Assembly (NCBI GenBank): GCA_022539475.1
Contig: VCMS01000395.1
Location: 28,808 to 70,880, forward strand
DNA from: Gracilaria domingensis
Taxonomy: Eukaryota > Rhodophyta > Florideophyceae > Gracilariales > Gracilariaceae
Direction of reading: 5' to 3'
Length of the DNA: 42,073 nucleotides
Of the stretch, positions 31,964-39,919 are shown in pieces (the stretch's first letter is position 1; each line of letters begins with the position of its first letter). The position numbers were made by a program, and so were the translations under genes. Under the pieces are notes generated by a model. That model did no database searches. It saw only the letters and a list, made by a program, of their open reading frames with translations, and was not told the DNA's origin.

Positions 31964-33913
31964 TTACAATCCCGTCGATGGGTCGGCGCCTCCTAGATTG
32001 TTGGGACCACCCTGGTTCAGGGAAAGCCAAGGGTAGCTCTGCGTAGCTAACGCCAGCATCTGGCCGATATCCGTCATCCCTCGTGGGATCGGGACGCCCA
32101 CCTGGGTGAGCTGGTTTCGCAACGCAACAGCCTGCGGATCAACCGCCCCAGTCGGCGTGATGTTCCAACCAGGTGGAGCGCTACCCCCGCTTGCTCCCGT
32201 CGTTGGGATAACCTGCATGCCACTCACCGGCGTCGGTTGTATCCCCTCTCCAGGATTCATTGGTTCGCTAGCCACCATCGGATCGTCCCCGCTGTCTCGG
32301 GCATAGTAACTGTCGGAGAACATGAACCCGATATGGTGATCACTCGGCACAGCAAAAGCCACCTGCTTCAATGCGCGTGCTTCCGCGAAGTCGGTCACGG
32401 TCCCCTCGCAAGGGTTGAAGTATACGAAGTCTCCATCTCCTGGATATCGTCTACCTGGCGACTTATCGAAGCGCGTACGCTGACCCGGTGGAACGTTCTC
32501 GGGCTGTTCTCTGCTCCAATCGATATCATCGATGACGTCAAGAAGGTACAGCAATTCATCCACGTCGGTGGAGGAACCGAGAGCGGTGTGTAAATCCAAT
32601 TGTCAGATGAGCTGCCTCAACTTCGGGGGAAGGTACCAAATACGGCACTGGTCGTAGACTTCCCAGAGGGTGAACGCGGCCACGCGGGCAGCCCATTCGC
32701 ACATCATCAAGGCCCAGTACCCGGAATTCGGATTTGCAATCATGCGGGAGCCAATGTAGGCAATGCAGGGAGGACACTCCGCGAAACAACGGCGTGGAAC
32801 CTCAAGGTTGCTCCACCACGGAGGAATGGGGACGTAGCGACCCGGTAGTGCGTCATGTCGCAGACGTTCCACTTCGGAATTCGTGTAAGGTACGAACAAC
32901 CGGAACCTGGATCGCCATTTCCTTTCACTTCGGACGCGGTCGCTGAAGGTCCCCTCGCCAGAAGGGCGTCGCATGAAGCGGAACTCCGCTCGCAGAATCG
33001 GTCGGTTGAAGAGCAAAATATCCGGATCCATCGGAGCATTCGGGTCAATCTTCGTCGGATCGAAGGCAGCAAGACTCGCTCCATAGGTGATCTCACCGTA
33101 CGTTTGGTAACGGGAGAGGTCGAACCCTTACTCGGGCGGTACCATTTCTGGTGGATTGTGGGCACGGTTCATTCGGAAGTACGAAAAGCGCACCATACTT
33201 GCGCGAGCTTTGTCAAGCGTCTCGTACCGTCTGCCGGTTCTTTTCCTGTCGAGGAGGTGTAGTGCCACCGCAATGCGAGTTCTCCAACCCCAGGAAGTCA
33301 CCATATTCCGTTACAAACCACCTGGAAATGTGCCGTCTTCCGTGTAGGAATCGATGAGGTCTTTATCTCTCACCGGTTGAGGGTGGAACCAAGGAGCTCT
33401 GGAGTACCCCCAACCGCCGCCTAGTCGCCGGTCTTGCACGAGAAGCGATTCGCGTGTGATCCATCACGACGCGTGCGCCGTAACCGGCATAGCTCCAGAG
33501 GAGTTCCAAGCCGATGCCGCGGCGACGTTCATAGCTGAAGCAACCGGGTGCTGACTCCCCTGTGGCAGCAGGGCAGTGGCGAAACCGCCGAAGTATCCTG
33601 CTCCTGCGGAGGAAGGTCCGGCACCGGAGGGAGCACCTGACTGGCTGCGACCCGTTGAGGAAGGGAAAGCGCTGTCGTCAGAATTCGGGTTTATCGAAGA
33701 AGCGACCTCTCGCGTTGCTTGGTCGTTCGGAATATCGAATTTCGCATGAGGCGTGTGTTCACTTGAAAGTGTATCGCTGTTCAGCGTTGGTTTTCTTGGT
33801 ATCGGGATGTCTGAGTCACTCACGCCTGAGCTTATATGTTCTCGCAAACGAGGTGGTGATGTCGCCGACACGGTGTTCCTCGTCGTAAGGAGGGGGATGT
33901 GTAGAGCAATCAC
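31964..33913 (-). pseudogene. Long decayed reading frame of unknown family
   Basis: One minus frame of about 650 codons runs from 33913 to 31964 with only four internal stops: TGA near 33465, TAA near 33313, TAA near 33138 and TGA at 32603. The N-terminal 150 residues are Ser/Ala/Gly/Pro-rich (SSTGRSQSGAPSGAGPSSAG). A globular middle follows, with many aromatic and Arg residues (GGGWGYSRAPWFHPQP, FSYFRMNRAHNPP, YGEITYGASLAAFDP, RKWRSRFRLFVPYTN, PIPPWWSNLEVPRRC, LPPKLRQLI). Then comes an acidic region (DVDELLYLLDVIDDIDW) and a Gly/Pro/Gln-rich tail. I do not recognise it. The layout (disordered ends, one compact core) would fit a structural or Gag-like protein of a mobile element, but that is inference. 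Confidence 0.6.
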
Positions 33914-34215
33914 GATTTCGCGTTTCTGACGTGTTCCGTCTCATAACACCTCGGCTCTCCGAGTTGCCTCTACAGCAAGGTTATGAATTTGGGCGGCATT
34001 CTGACACCATATGGCATGGTGGCACCCGATGGGTTTGATGGATTGGTAACTGGTTGTGGCAGTGGATCGCGTGTACGCGTGTATGGATTGGCTCTGTTAC
34101 AGAGAAGATTGGATTGGTTTTTAGAATTAGTGGCCGCCAAGGCGGGTGTGCACAAGTGCAACACGTGTGTGGCTCTGCCGTATTTGGCACTATTCAGTTT
34201 AATTATTTAGTTTAA

Positions 34216-34265
34216 TTTGTGGTAACCTACTTAGGTGATGGCGACCTCGCCGTCACCACCACAAA
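34216..34265. repeat. Two-part hairpin, 19 paired bases
   Basis: TTTGTGGT (34216-34223) pairs with ACCACAAA (34258-34265). Inside it, GGTGATGGCGA (34234-34244) pairs with TCGCCGTCACC (34247-34257) at 10 of 11 positions, with a 10-base bulge on the left side and a tight CC centre. Confidence 0.75.
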
Positions 34266-34767
34266 GTAAACTCAACCTTGTCCGCGGCTCTGATTTGAGC
34301 TCCTGCGCGTAGTGCACAACGCCGCGAGGAGGGTCACCGCGAACGGCTTCGCATATTTTATCCCCAAGGGATCACTCAGGTACCCTGATCTAACACTCCG
34401 TTTGTCTTCGGACTGTGTTCGCATATTTACTTGCAGGTGTCTGCTACTCTGGTGTTCAGATATTGTAACGACTCTGTATAGAGGTCTGCCGCATGGGCTC
34501 AATACACATCGTCACCTTCGCCCCGGGTCTGTTGCCGCTTGTCGCATGACCCCACCCTCGGGTTTGCCTCTTCTCCTTTTCTTTCCTTTCCCCTTCTTCC
34601 CATCCTTTTCCCTATTTTTTCCCTGTTTTTCGAGGCACCCCGTCGACCTGGGTTCCTTCCCTTCCGCCTCCGATCAGAGATCTCCAACTCTCGGACGCTT
34701 GCTTATAGATCCTCTCTTGGTGATTCCCGCCTTCACCTCCGTGGTATTTCCGAAGTACGGCCGGTTT

Positions 34768-34805
34768 TACACCCGCGTTATTCGTATACACCCGCGTTAT
34801 CCGTA
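34768..34805 (+). repeat. 19-bp tandem duplication
   Basis: TACACCCGCGTTATTCGTA at 34768-34786 is followed directly by TACACCCGCGTTATCCGTA at 34787-34805, one mismatch. Just two copies. Confidence 0.9.
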
Positions 34806-35443
34806 TACGGAGGGCTCTTCTGCTGAGTCTACCTCCCAAGGGAGCAAGGATTCGAGCATCTTGAGTTTCATTTCTCCCAAATGGGATTTGCCCTACACTG
34901 GGCGCACGACAGGTCAACATGCGTGTACACATTTGAAAGAACAAGCCATATCTTTGTTTAGCTTTTTCAGGCTGAATGCTGCTTTCGTCACTTGTAAGTA
35001 CCCCAGGCAAAACTCGTTAAGGGAAAAATAAAAGGGATTTCAGTAGACATGCGGACAAGATGACTAGTGTAGTAAGATAATATGCCCAACGTCATTGAAA
35101 AATAAGTAAGTTTTTGTGCCACTGACATTTCCATGAGTGTGATTTTTTGAAAAAATTAAATTCCTCGAAAATGCCCTTACATTTTATTGAAAGGCATCAA
35201 TTTCATTTACCCCCGCATGATACTTCAATGACAATGGGTTTTGTTAGGGTACACCGTGGAATGCTTCAGTGTGATAAAAGACGTAGTTTGAATATATCGC
35301 AGAACAAACATACAAGCCCTCACATTTTAATATATGTGCTACGTTTAGGGCATATGTGCTTCATACATTTGTATGATACTTTTACATTACCTCCTTCTAC
35401 AGACGAGAGTTGATTATCATCTGAAAGAAAGCAATTGCGCTGA

Positions 35444-35680
35444 GTGGCTGAGTTCCGTGCTACCCCCGCTGTTTCTGCTTCATCGGCGCCGGCGGGTTCC
35501 AGCGTGTCTACGTTTCATCTCACTCGTGCATACTTCGAGGGCGGGCAGGACGCTTATCCCACATTTGAAGCGTCTACAGACCGCCACAGGTACACAGGGG
35601 TCGATTTTGCCAAGCTCATTCGCGCTCCTCACACGCTTCGTCGTTTCATTCCCGGTTTAAAGGCCCGTCTTCTTGAATAA
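35444..35680 (+). CDS. Small hypothetical reading frame
   Basis: Seventy-eight codons, GC-richer than the flanking AT-rich DNA, ending FIPGLKARLLE. An AATAAA signal overlaps the stop (GAATAAACC). There is no ATG at the start and a stop precedes it, so it would have to be the last exon of a gene or a relic. Contents such as STFHLTRAYFEGGQD and DFAKLIRAPHTLRRF look protein-like but match nothing I know. Confidence 0.3.
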   Translation: MAEFRATPAVSASSAPAGSSVSTFHLTRAYFEGGQDAYPTFEASTDRHRYTGVDFAKLIRAPHTLRRFIPGLKARLLE

Positions 35681-36469
35681 ACCATTTCATTTCTTCGCGC
35701 TTTTTACGATGCTTTACAATTTACATGATGTCATCTCGCTTGTAATTCGATATCGGCTCTCGTTGGCATATATGTTCGCTACCACTAACGATATTTCCAA
35801 GTTTGCCAGCAGGTGTGCATAAAGCTTTAAAATGCGTGTGCAACTTCTTTTCGCATCACAAATCGCACGTACTACGGCCACGTTATATATATTTTTCTGC
35901 GCACTTCGTTCTAGGTTTTTCAAAAAACTGCCAAAAAACTCAGTTACCCTTTTCGTAAAAACATGTTGCTTACTATATCTGAGCTATAATGCATTCTTTT
36001 AGAATAAATAGGTTTTGAATCTATTTCTTCTACTTACGGACTAGCTTAGAGATGAAAGATATTCTTCTTATAAACCATCCGACGTTCCTATGCTTTTGAT
36101 ATCCACTGCGTGTAGTATGAAAACGAAACCCTGAACTTAGAAAGACTGCTGCCCTTCTTGTCCAACGTCTTTGAGAACAACAATCTAGACATCATTTATT
36201 CCAATAGAAGATTTTACACAAAATACGGCCTGCGAAAAAAGTTCTTCAGACTTGCCGGAGGATAATTGTTAGAATCATATTGGATGTGCATTGAATTACT
36301 ATGTTATGAGGCTTTTATTTAGTTTTAATTACGTTCTACTTTCTTCGTTGAACTCCTCGTGATCCGGCGGATTGATTGAATCCCCATTTGACTCTCAAAA
36401 CACATGGTTTAGTACCATTGTCATGTTGTCATCGATACATGTTAGTTCTGATGTCAGAGATGTTATGTA
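35681..36469. other. AT-rich region, nothing recognised
   Basis: About 790 bases with frequent stops in all frames, T-rich and A-rich stretches, and no motif, RNA gene or repeat that I can support. Confidence 0.5.
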
Positions 36470-37361
36470 ATGTCATCGAAGGTGTCACTTGGCGCTAAAC
36501 TTGGACATATGGTGGAGACGTCTAGAAGCTCCGAAACCTTACATTGCTGTCACCAAAGCATCTCTCGTGATATGTCCTGAAGCTTCTGCACCTAGTTTCT
36601 ACGATTGTTTCTACGCTAGTTTCTTCGGCGTCGCGGACACTCATAAGCATCCTAGTTTGAAAGTTTCAGTAGAAGATCCCACTAGCCACCCTGTCTTCGA
36701 GGATCCAAATCTCTATATTAACCCTGGTCGAATGTCCGACTTCTACCCGGCAGTCACCATCGTTCACTTTCTCAACCATTCCTCATTCTTCGACCTAGTG
36801 TTCTAACTATAATACTGAAATATTTAATATTATAGATCATGCTACGCCGGGAAAAACAATTAGAATACATCATCATTGTGTCAAGGATATCATACTTCAA
36901 AAAATCTACCAAGTCGTTCAGCAATTTCAGATATAAAGGAAGTCTGCCGAAGACAATGCGACTGAGAACGCAGTACGTCGCGGTATATATTTCAAGTCTA
37001 AATTGGGACAGGCAGAAGATGATGAAGAGAAGCATATGGTGAGTCGGAATTATAACACTACTTCTTTTTTCTAAGTTTGATGCCAAAACACGAAGGTTCC
37101 AGGACTGTATCTCGTTAAGAAGACGCTAGAAACTATTCAAATATATTCTCATGTATATGAATTTGTTGCTAGTAATAATAGTTCTGAATTAATCTTGTTT
37201 TCCAAAAGCAACAATCCCGACACATTAGAAGAGTGCATGATGAACCTATAATTGCGAAAAATGTCTTTGAAAACTTACTAGGTACTACGGCAGAACATCG
37301 TGTAGACAAGAGACGCAGTTATCTTGTGGTAAACGGGAAGAAGAAAGTATTTAAGCAGTAG
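36470..37361 (+). pseudogene. Candidate spliced gene or relic, unknown product
   Basis: Three pieces look coding. At 36489-36806 a 105-codon frame has SFYDCFYASFFGVADTHKHP and SDFYPAVTIVHFLNHSS. At about 36838-37038 a frame holds HHHCVKDIILQKIYQVVQQ and IYFKSKLGQAEDDEEKHM, interrupted by one TAA. A consensus donor GTGAGT at 37039 and an acceptor CCAAAAG ending at 37208 join it in phase to QQSRHIRRVHDEPIIAKNVF and LVVNGKKKVFKQ, stopping at 37359-37361. The 170-nt intron is the best evidence; the join between the first two pieces is unclear. Product not recognised. Confidence 0.35.
37039..37208 (+). other. Candidate intron, 170 nt
   Basis: Donor ATG/GTGAGTCGG and acceptor TTTTCCAAAAG/CAACAA. 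It joins two acidic-basic peptide segments in the same phase. The interior is AT-rich and has stops in all frames. Confidence 0.4.
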
Positions 37362-37488
37362 GCGGTAGGCGCGGAATAGCTCAAAAATCAGCCGCCAGAC
37401 AAACTCTGGAGAAGTAGGAACAATGTAGCCATACCCGGCACGGATTTAATCGACGCTAACCAGTAAGTAGAACACCCCATGTTCATGC

Positions 37489-37645
37489 GATCGAGATTGT
37501 CGATTCGACAGGTATACATCTGACATAAGTCAGTTTCACGATGCCCCGAATGAGCTTCGGTCAGAGAAGACAGTGTCAGATAGGTCAGTGTCGCGACGCC
37601 ACGAATGAGCTTTTGTTAACTCATGTCGAATCGACAATGTCGATC
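37489..37645. mobile_element. Small inverted-repeat element (MITE-like), 157 bp
   Basis: GATCGAGATTGTCGATTCGACA at 37489-37510 matches the reverse complement of 37624-37645 at 21 of 22 positions. Inside are two direct copies of a 30-base segment about 55 bases apart (near 37530 and 37585), each with GA(C/T)GCC-CGAATGAGCTT in its core. No clear target duplication was found. Terminal inverted repeats on a short non-coding body are the hallmark of MITEs. Confidence 0.65.
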
Positions 37646-37741
37646 CCATAACTAGCGAAGGCGGATAATCTATATGTCAATTGTTACTTTGCAGCTCGAA
37701 CGCCTTTTCAGTACATTTCAAATTAGACCGAACAGTGGACC

Positions 37742-38161
37742 ATGCCAGGATTTTTAGGTAGGAAACAGCTCGTGATCGACAACATCTTTGCTAGAATCCG
37801 CAAATGGGACAGACCGACTCCTCCGATCGTATTAGCTACCTTGCCACAAAACTGCTCGCTTCGGAACGTCTGTCTCTTGCAGATGCTAGTTTTTGGCGAG
37901 GGTCGTCCAGAAATTGGCAAGGGTCGTCCAGTAAATTTTTTGAAAAAATATCGAGATCAATTATTTCAAAATCTGCAGATAATTGCTTGGGTCGTCCAGA
38001 ATCGCTGTGCAGTAAATACTGGTGGGTTTTCCACTCGTGCTAGTTCTTTAGTCGAGGGCTACCTGAACTGTATTTCGCGAAGTCTAGGTTCAGTTTCCAT
38101 TAAGGTGCACATTACACGATACCTTCTGCGGAATGATACCCTGCAACGCATGGAATACTAG
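37742..38161 (+). CDS. Hypothetical protein, 139 codons
   Basis: The ATG at 37742 sits in a good eukaryotic context (GGACCATGC), and the frame is open for 139 codons in otherwise stop-rich DNA. It includes RKQLVIDNIFARIRKW, LKKYRDQLFQNLQIIAWVVQ and VHITRYLLRNDTLQRM. A 21-base tandem repeat (37893-37934) sits within it, and GGGTCGTCCAG occurs three times (to 37998). An overlapping plus frame is open for 79 codons. No family recognised, no signal peptide or membrane helix evident. It could be chance. Confidence 0.3.
   Translation: MPGFLGRKQLVIDNIFARIRKWDRPTPPIVLATLPQNCSLRNVCLLQMLVFGEGRPEIGKGRPVNFLKKYRDQLFQNLQIIAWVVQNRCAVNTGGFSTRASSLVEGYLNCISRSLGSVSIKVHITRYLLRNDTLQRMEY
37893..37934 (+). repeat. 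21-bp tandem duplication with GGGTCGTCCAG core
   Basis: TTGGCGAGGGTCGTCCAG at 37893 and TTGGCAAGGGTCGTCCAG at 37914 are 21 bases apart with one change. A third GGGTCGTCCAG core occurs at about 37988. Confidence 0.8.
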
Positions 38162-38298
38162 TGCTAGTACAGATGATGCCCATTATGAAATCATACCGTT
38201 TTATTCGTATCTATTCTTCTATCGACCGCTTTTGCTAACCACTACTTCGCTATATTACATGTACCATTTCCCCATGATGGATCGGGTGTAGGCGCAAT

Positions 38299-38316
38299 CT
38301 GCGGCAGATGCCGCAG
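38299..38316. repeat. 18-bp near-palindrome
   Basis: CTGCGGCA (38299-38306) and TGCCGCAG (38309-38316) are perfect reverse complements around GA. It lies just outside the direct repeat that precedes the double hairpin. Confidence 0.85.
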
Positions 38317-38364
38317 AGGGCACCTGCACCATAGTGCTGGATCGGTAGAACACATACGCACTCC

Positions 38365-38397
38365 GAGAGGATGAGGCGCGAAGCGCCTCATCCTCTC
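38365..38397. repeat. Perfect 15-bp hairpin, loop GAA
   Basis: GAGAGGATGAGGCGC (38365-38379) pairs fully with GCGCCTCATCCTCTC (38383-38397), leaving the three-base loop GAA. It would fold as DNA or RNA on either strand. Confidence 0.95.
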
Positions 38398-38398
38398 C

Positions 38399-38450
38399 GT
38401 TCCTCATGTAGGGAACCATGCCCAGATGCATGGTTCCCTACTTGAGGAAC
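38399..38450. repeat. 23-bp hairpin with one mismatch, loop CCAGAT
   Basis: The arm at 38399-38421 (GTTCCTCATGTAGGGAACC and four more bases) pairs with 38428-38450 at 22 of 23 positions. The only mismatch is T opposite T at the ninth base. Confidence 0.95.
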
Positions 38451-38770
38451 CTGCACCTGCAACTCGTGAGCTACGTACGCATCAAAAGTCATTTACCTGT
38501 ATACGCAAGCAGAAAGTATCCATAAGTTAGTCAATGATCCGTTAGATACATTTGAAATGCGATGGAACGTACCATTGATAAAACAAAACAGAAACGTTGC
38601 GCTAGAAAAGTCGAGGGACCTGGTAACTCGCAAACGGAAGAAGAAGCAGGAAAGGGATCGGTTAGATTACAAGCCCACCATATCATCGTAAACCGCGAAA
38701 GGTGTCGAAGCGAGAACTCACAAGCAACGACACCAAGAATACCCATGCAGCAAACATACCGCAAAATGCG

Positions 38771-39190
38771 ATAAACGAGAGAGCAGCCTATGTCGCAACC
38801 AAGTACCAGAATCGACTATCCCGCAAGCCAGTCAACCAAGATCGCCAATACAAGAAGATCAACGTAAGGCGCGAGAAGAGAGGCGAGTCTATGAGGCAAC
38901 CAAGTCAAACCATATCGCCAATGCACCAAAAGTAACGCAAGACGCGATAAGAGAGAGACCATCCTATGGCGCAACCTAGTCAACCAAGATTGCCAATGAT
39001 GAACCTATCGCCCGAGCCAGTCAACCAATATCAACCAATATCGCCAATACACCAAAAGCAGCGCAAGACGCGAGAAGAGAGAAGAGTCTATGGCGGAACC
39101 AAGATCGCCAAAAAACCAAAAGTAGCGCAAGATGCGAGAAGCTAGAGACGCCTATGGCGCAACAAAGTGAACCAAGATCGGCAATACCGC
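38771..39190 (+). repeat. A-rich imperfect minisatellite, about five units
   Basis: Five imperfect units start near 38771, 38871, 38946, 39072 and 39136. Each runs roughly GCGAGAAGAGAG, then CTATGGCGCAACC, AGTCAACCAAGATCGCCAAT, CACCAAAAG and GCGCAAGACGC. Units vary from about 64 to 126 bases and contain internal duplications (CAACCAATAT twice in unit 3). Lengths are not multiples of three, so it is not a coding repeat. Confidence 0.75.
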
Positions 39191-39550
39191 GTGATAGGTT
39201 ACACGAGCAGTCAGAGATCGATCTTGAGAGACGAAATGAAACTGGTTGCGTACTTACAGTCGTTGTGGACGTCGGAAGAAATACAAAGGACGCACGTCAA
39301 ATAGTGGTTACCTTCAATCACGTCAATGTTAGTAGCAAGACGTAGAACAAGATGGAACATATCGTAAGCAGAACGTAGTTGAACAAATGGAACGAGTTGG
39401 AGGCTGAAAACGGGAACCCGGTAACCCAAAGCTTATTTTCTGCCGTTTACATGTCGAATAGCGCGAAAAAACGTGGTGAGGATGGGTTAGTTTAGAGCAA
39501 AGATACATAGAAGAATATGGAAGAGAACCTACGAAAAGACTGCACGGAAT
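39191..39550. other. No recognised gene
   Basis: Between the minisatellite and the fold-back. Frames up to 72 codons on either strand have no motif. No promoter or RNA feature is supported. Confidence 0.5.
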
Positions 39551-39551
39551 A

Positions 39552-39570
39552 CATCCGTGAGATACGGATG
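39552..39570. repeat. Short hairpin beside the larger fold-back
   Basis: CATCCGT (39552-39558) pairs with ACGGATG (39564-39570) around GAGAT. It ends one base before the 32-bp fold-back arm. Confidence 0.8.
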
Positions 39571-39571
39571 A

Positions 39572-39646
39572 CTCCGTCCTACTTTTTTCCGCCCTCTACT
39601 TTAAGGAACCTCCATAAAGTACAGGGAGGAAAAAAGAAGGACGGAG
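39572..39646. repeat. Fold-back with 32-bp arms
   Basis: The arm 39572-39603 (CTCCGTCCTACTTTTTTCC...) pairs with 39615-39646 at 29 of 32 positions, with an 11-base loop. The three mismatches are spread along the stem. It is long enough to resemble a microRNA-type precursor or a short fold-back transposon, about 270 bases upstream of the transposase gene. Confidence 0.85.
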
Positions 39647-39714
39647 CGGAGTATAACGCGAGGATGTGGATGGCACGGATCACGACGGTAAGGGAAGGTC
39701 GGACGTCGGAGGCG

Positions 39715-39729
39715 CGGCGGCGGCGGCGG
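39715..39729 (+). repeat. CGG trinucleotide microsatellite, five copies
   Basis: Five perfect CGG units within a G-rich stretch, about 190 bases upstream of the transposase start. It may form part of a 5' leader. Confidence 0.85.
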
Positions 39730-39919
39730 AGGGAAGAGATTTATTTTTCTGTGCGAGATTGGACAGGTGTACAGCGTACAACGTTGCGAAACCACAGGTT
39801 TATAACCAGTGGTAGATAATACGAGAAGTACACCCTTGTGTTGAGGTCGACGTGTACCTACGTTCCTTTTTGAACGAAAGCACGTGATTTGAACTCAAAA
39901 TATATTCTCCGTTCTCAGC

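Larger units (their letters stand above)
33914..35443. other. Gene-poor region with pyrimidine tract and hairpin; possible promoter/LTR-like DNA
   Basis: This lies upstream of the unknown minus-strand frame. It contains a hairpin at 34216-34265, a pyrimidine-rich tract at about 34566-34630 (purine-rich on minus) and a tandem repeat at 34768-34805. A plus frame of 239 codons (34312-35031) runs straight through the pyrimidine tract, giving runs of Phe, Pro and Ser; that looks like composition rather than a gene. The combination could be an LTR or leader for the minus-strand unit, but no duplicate copy is present to prove it. Confidence 0.4.
38320..38461. mobile_element. Double-hairpin element flanked by 9-bp direct repeats
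   Basis: GCACCTGCA occurs at 38320-38328 and again at 38453-38461. Between them are two hairpins one base apart. The first is a perfect 15-bp stem with loop GAA (38365-38397). The second is a 23-bp stem with a single mismatch and loop CCAGAT (38399-38450). The hairpin pair ends two bases before the right direct repeat. The block is GC-rich in an AT-rich surrounding. The direct repeats look like a target duplication, but no terminal inverted repeats were found, so the class is open. Not coding. Confidence 0.6.

Noticed and set aside
34312..35031. 239-codon plus frame as a gene
   Set aside because: It runs through a pyrimidine tract giving Phe/Pro/Ser runs, spans a tandem duplication, and shows no motif or exon signals.
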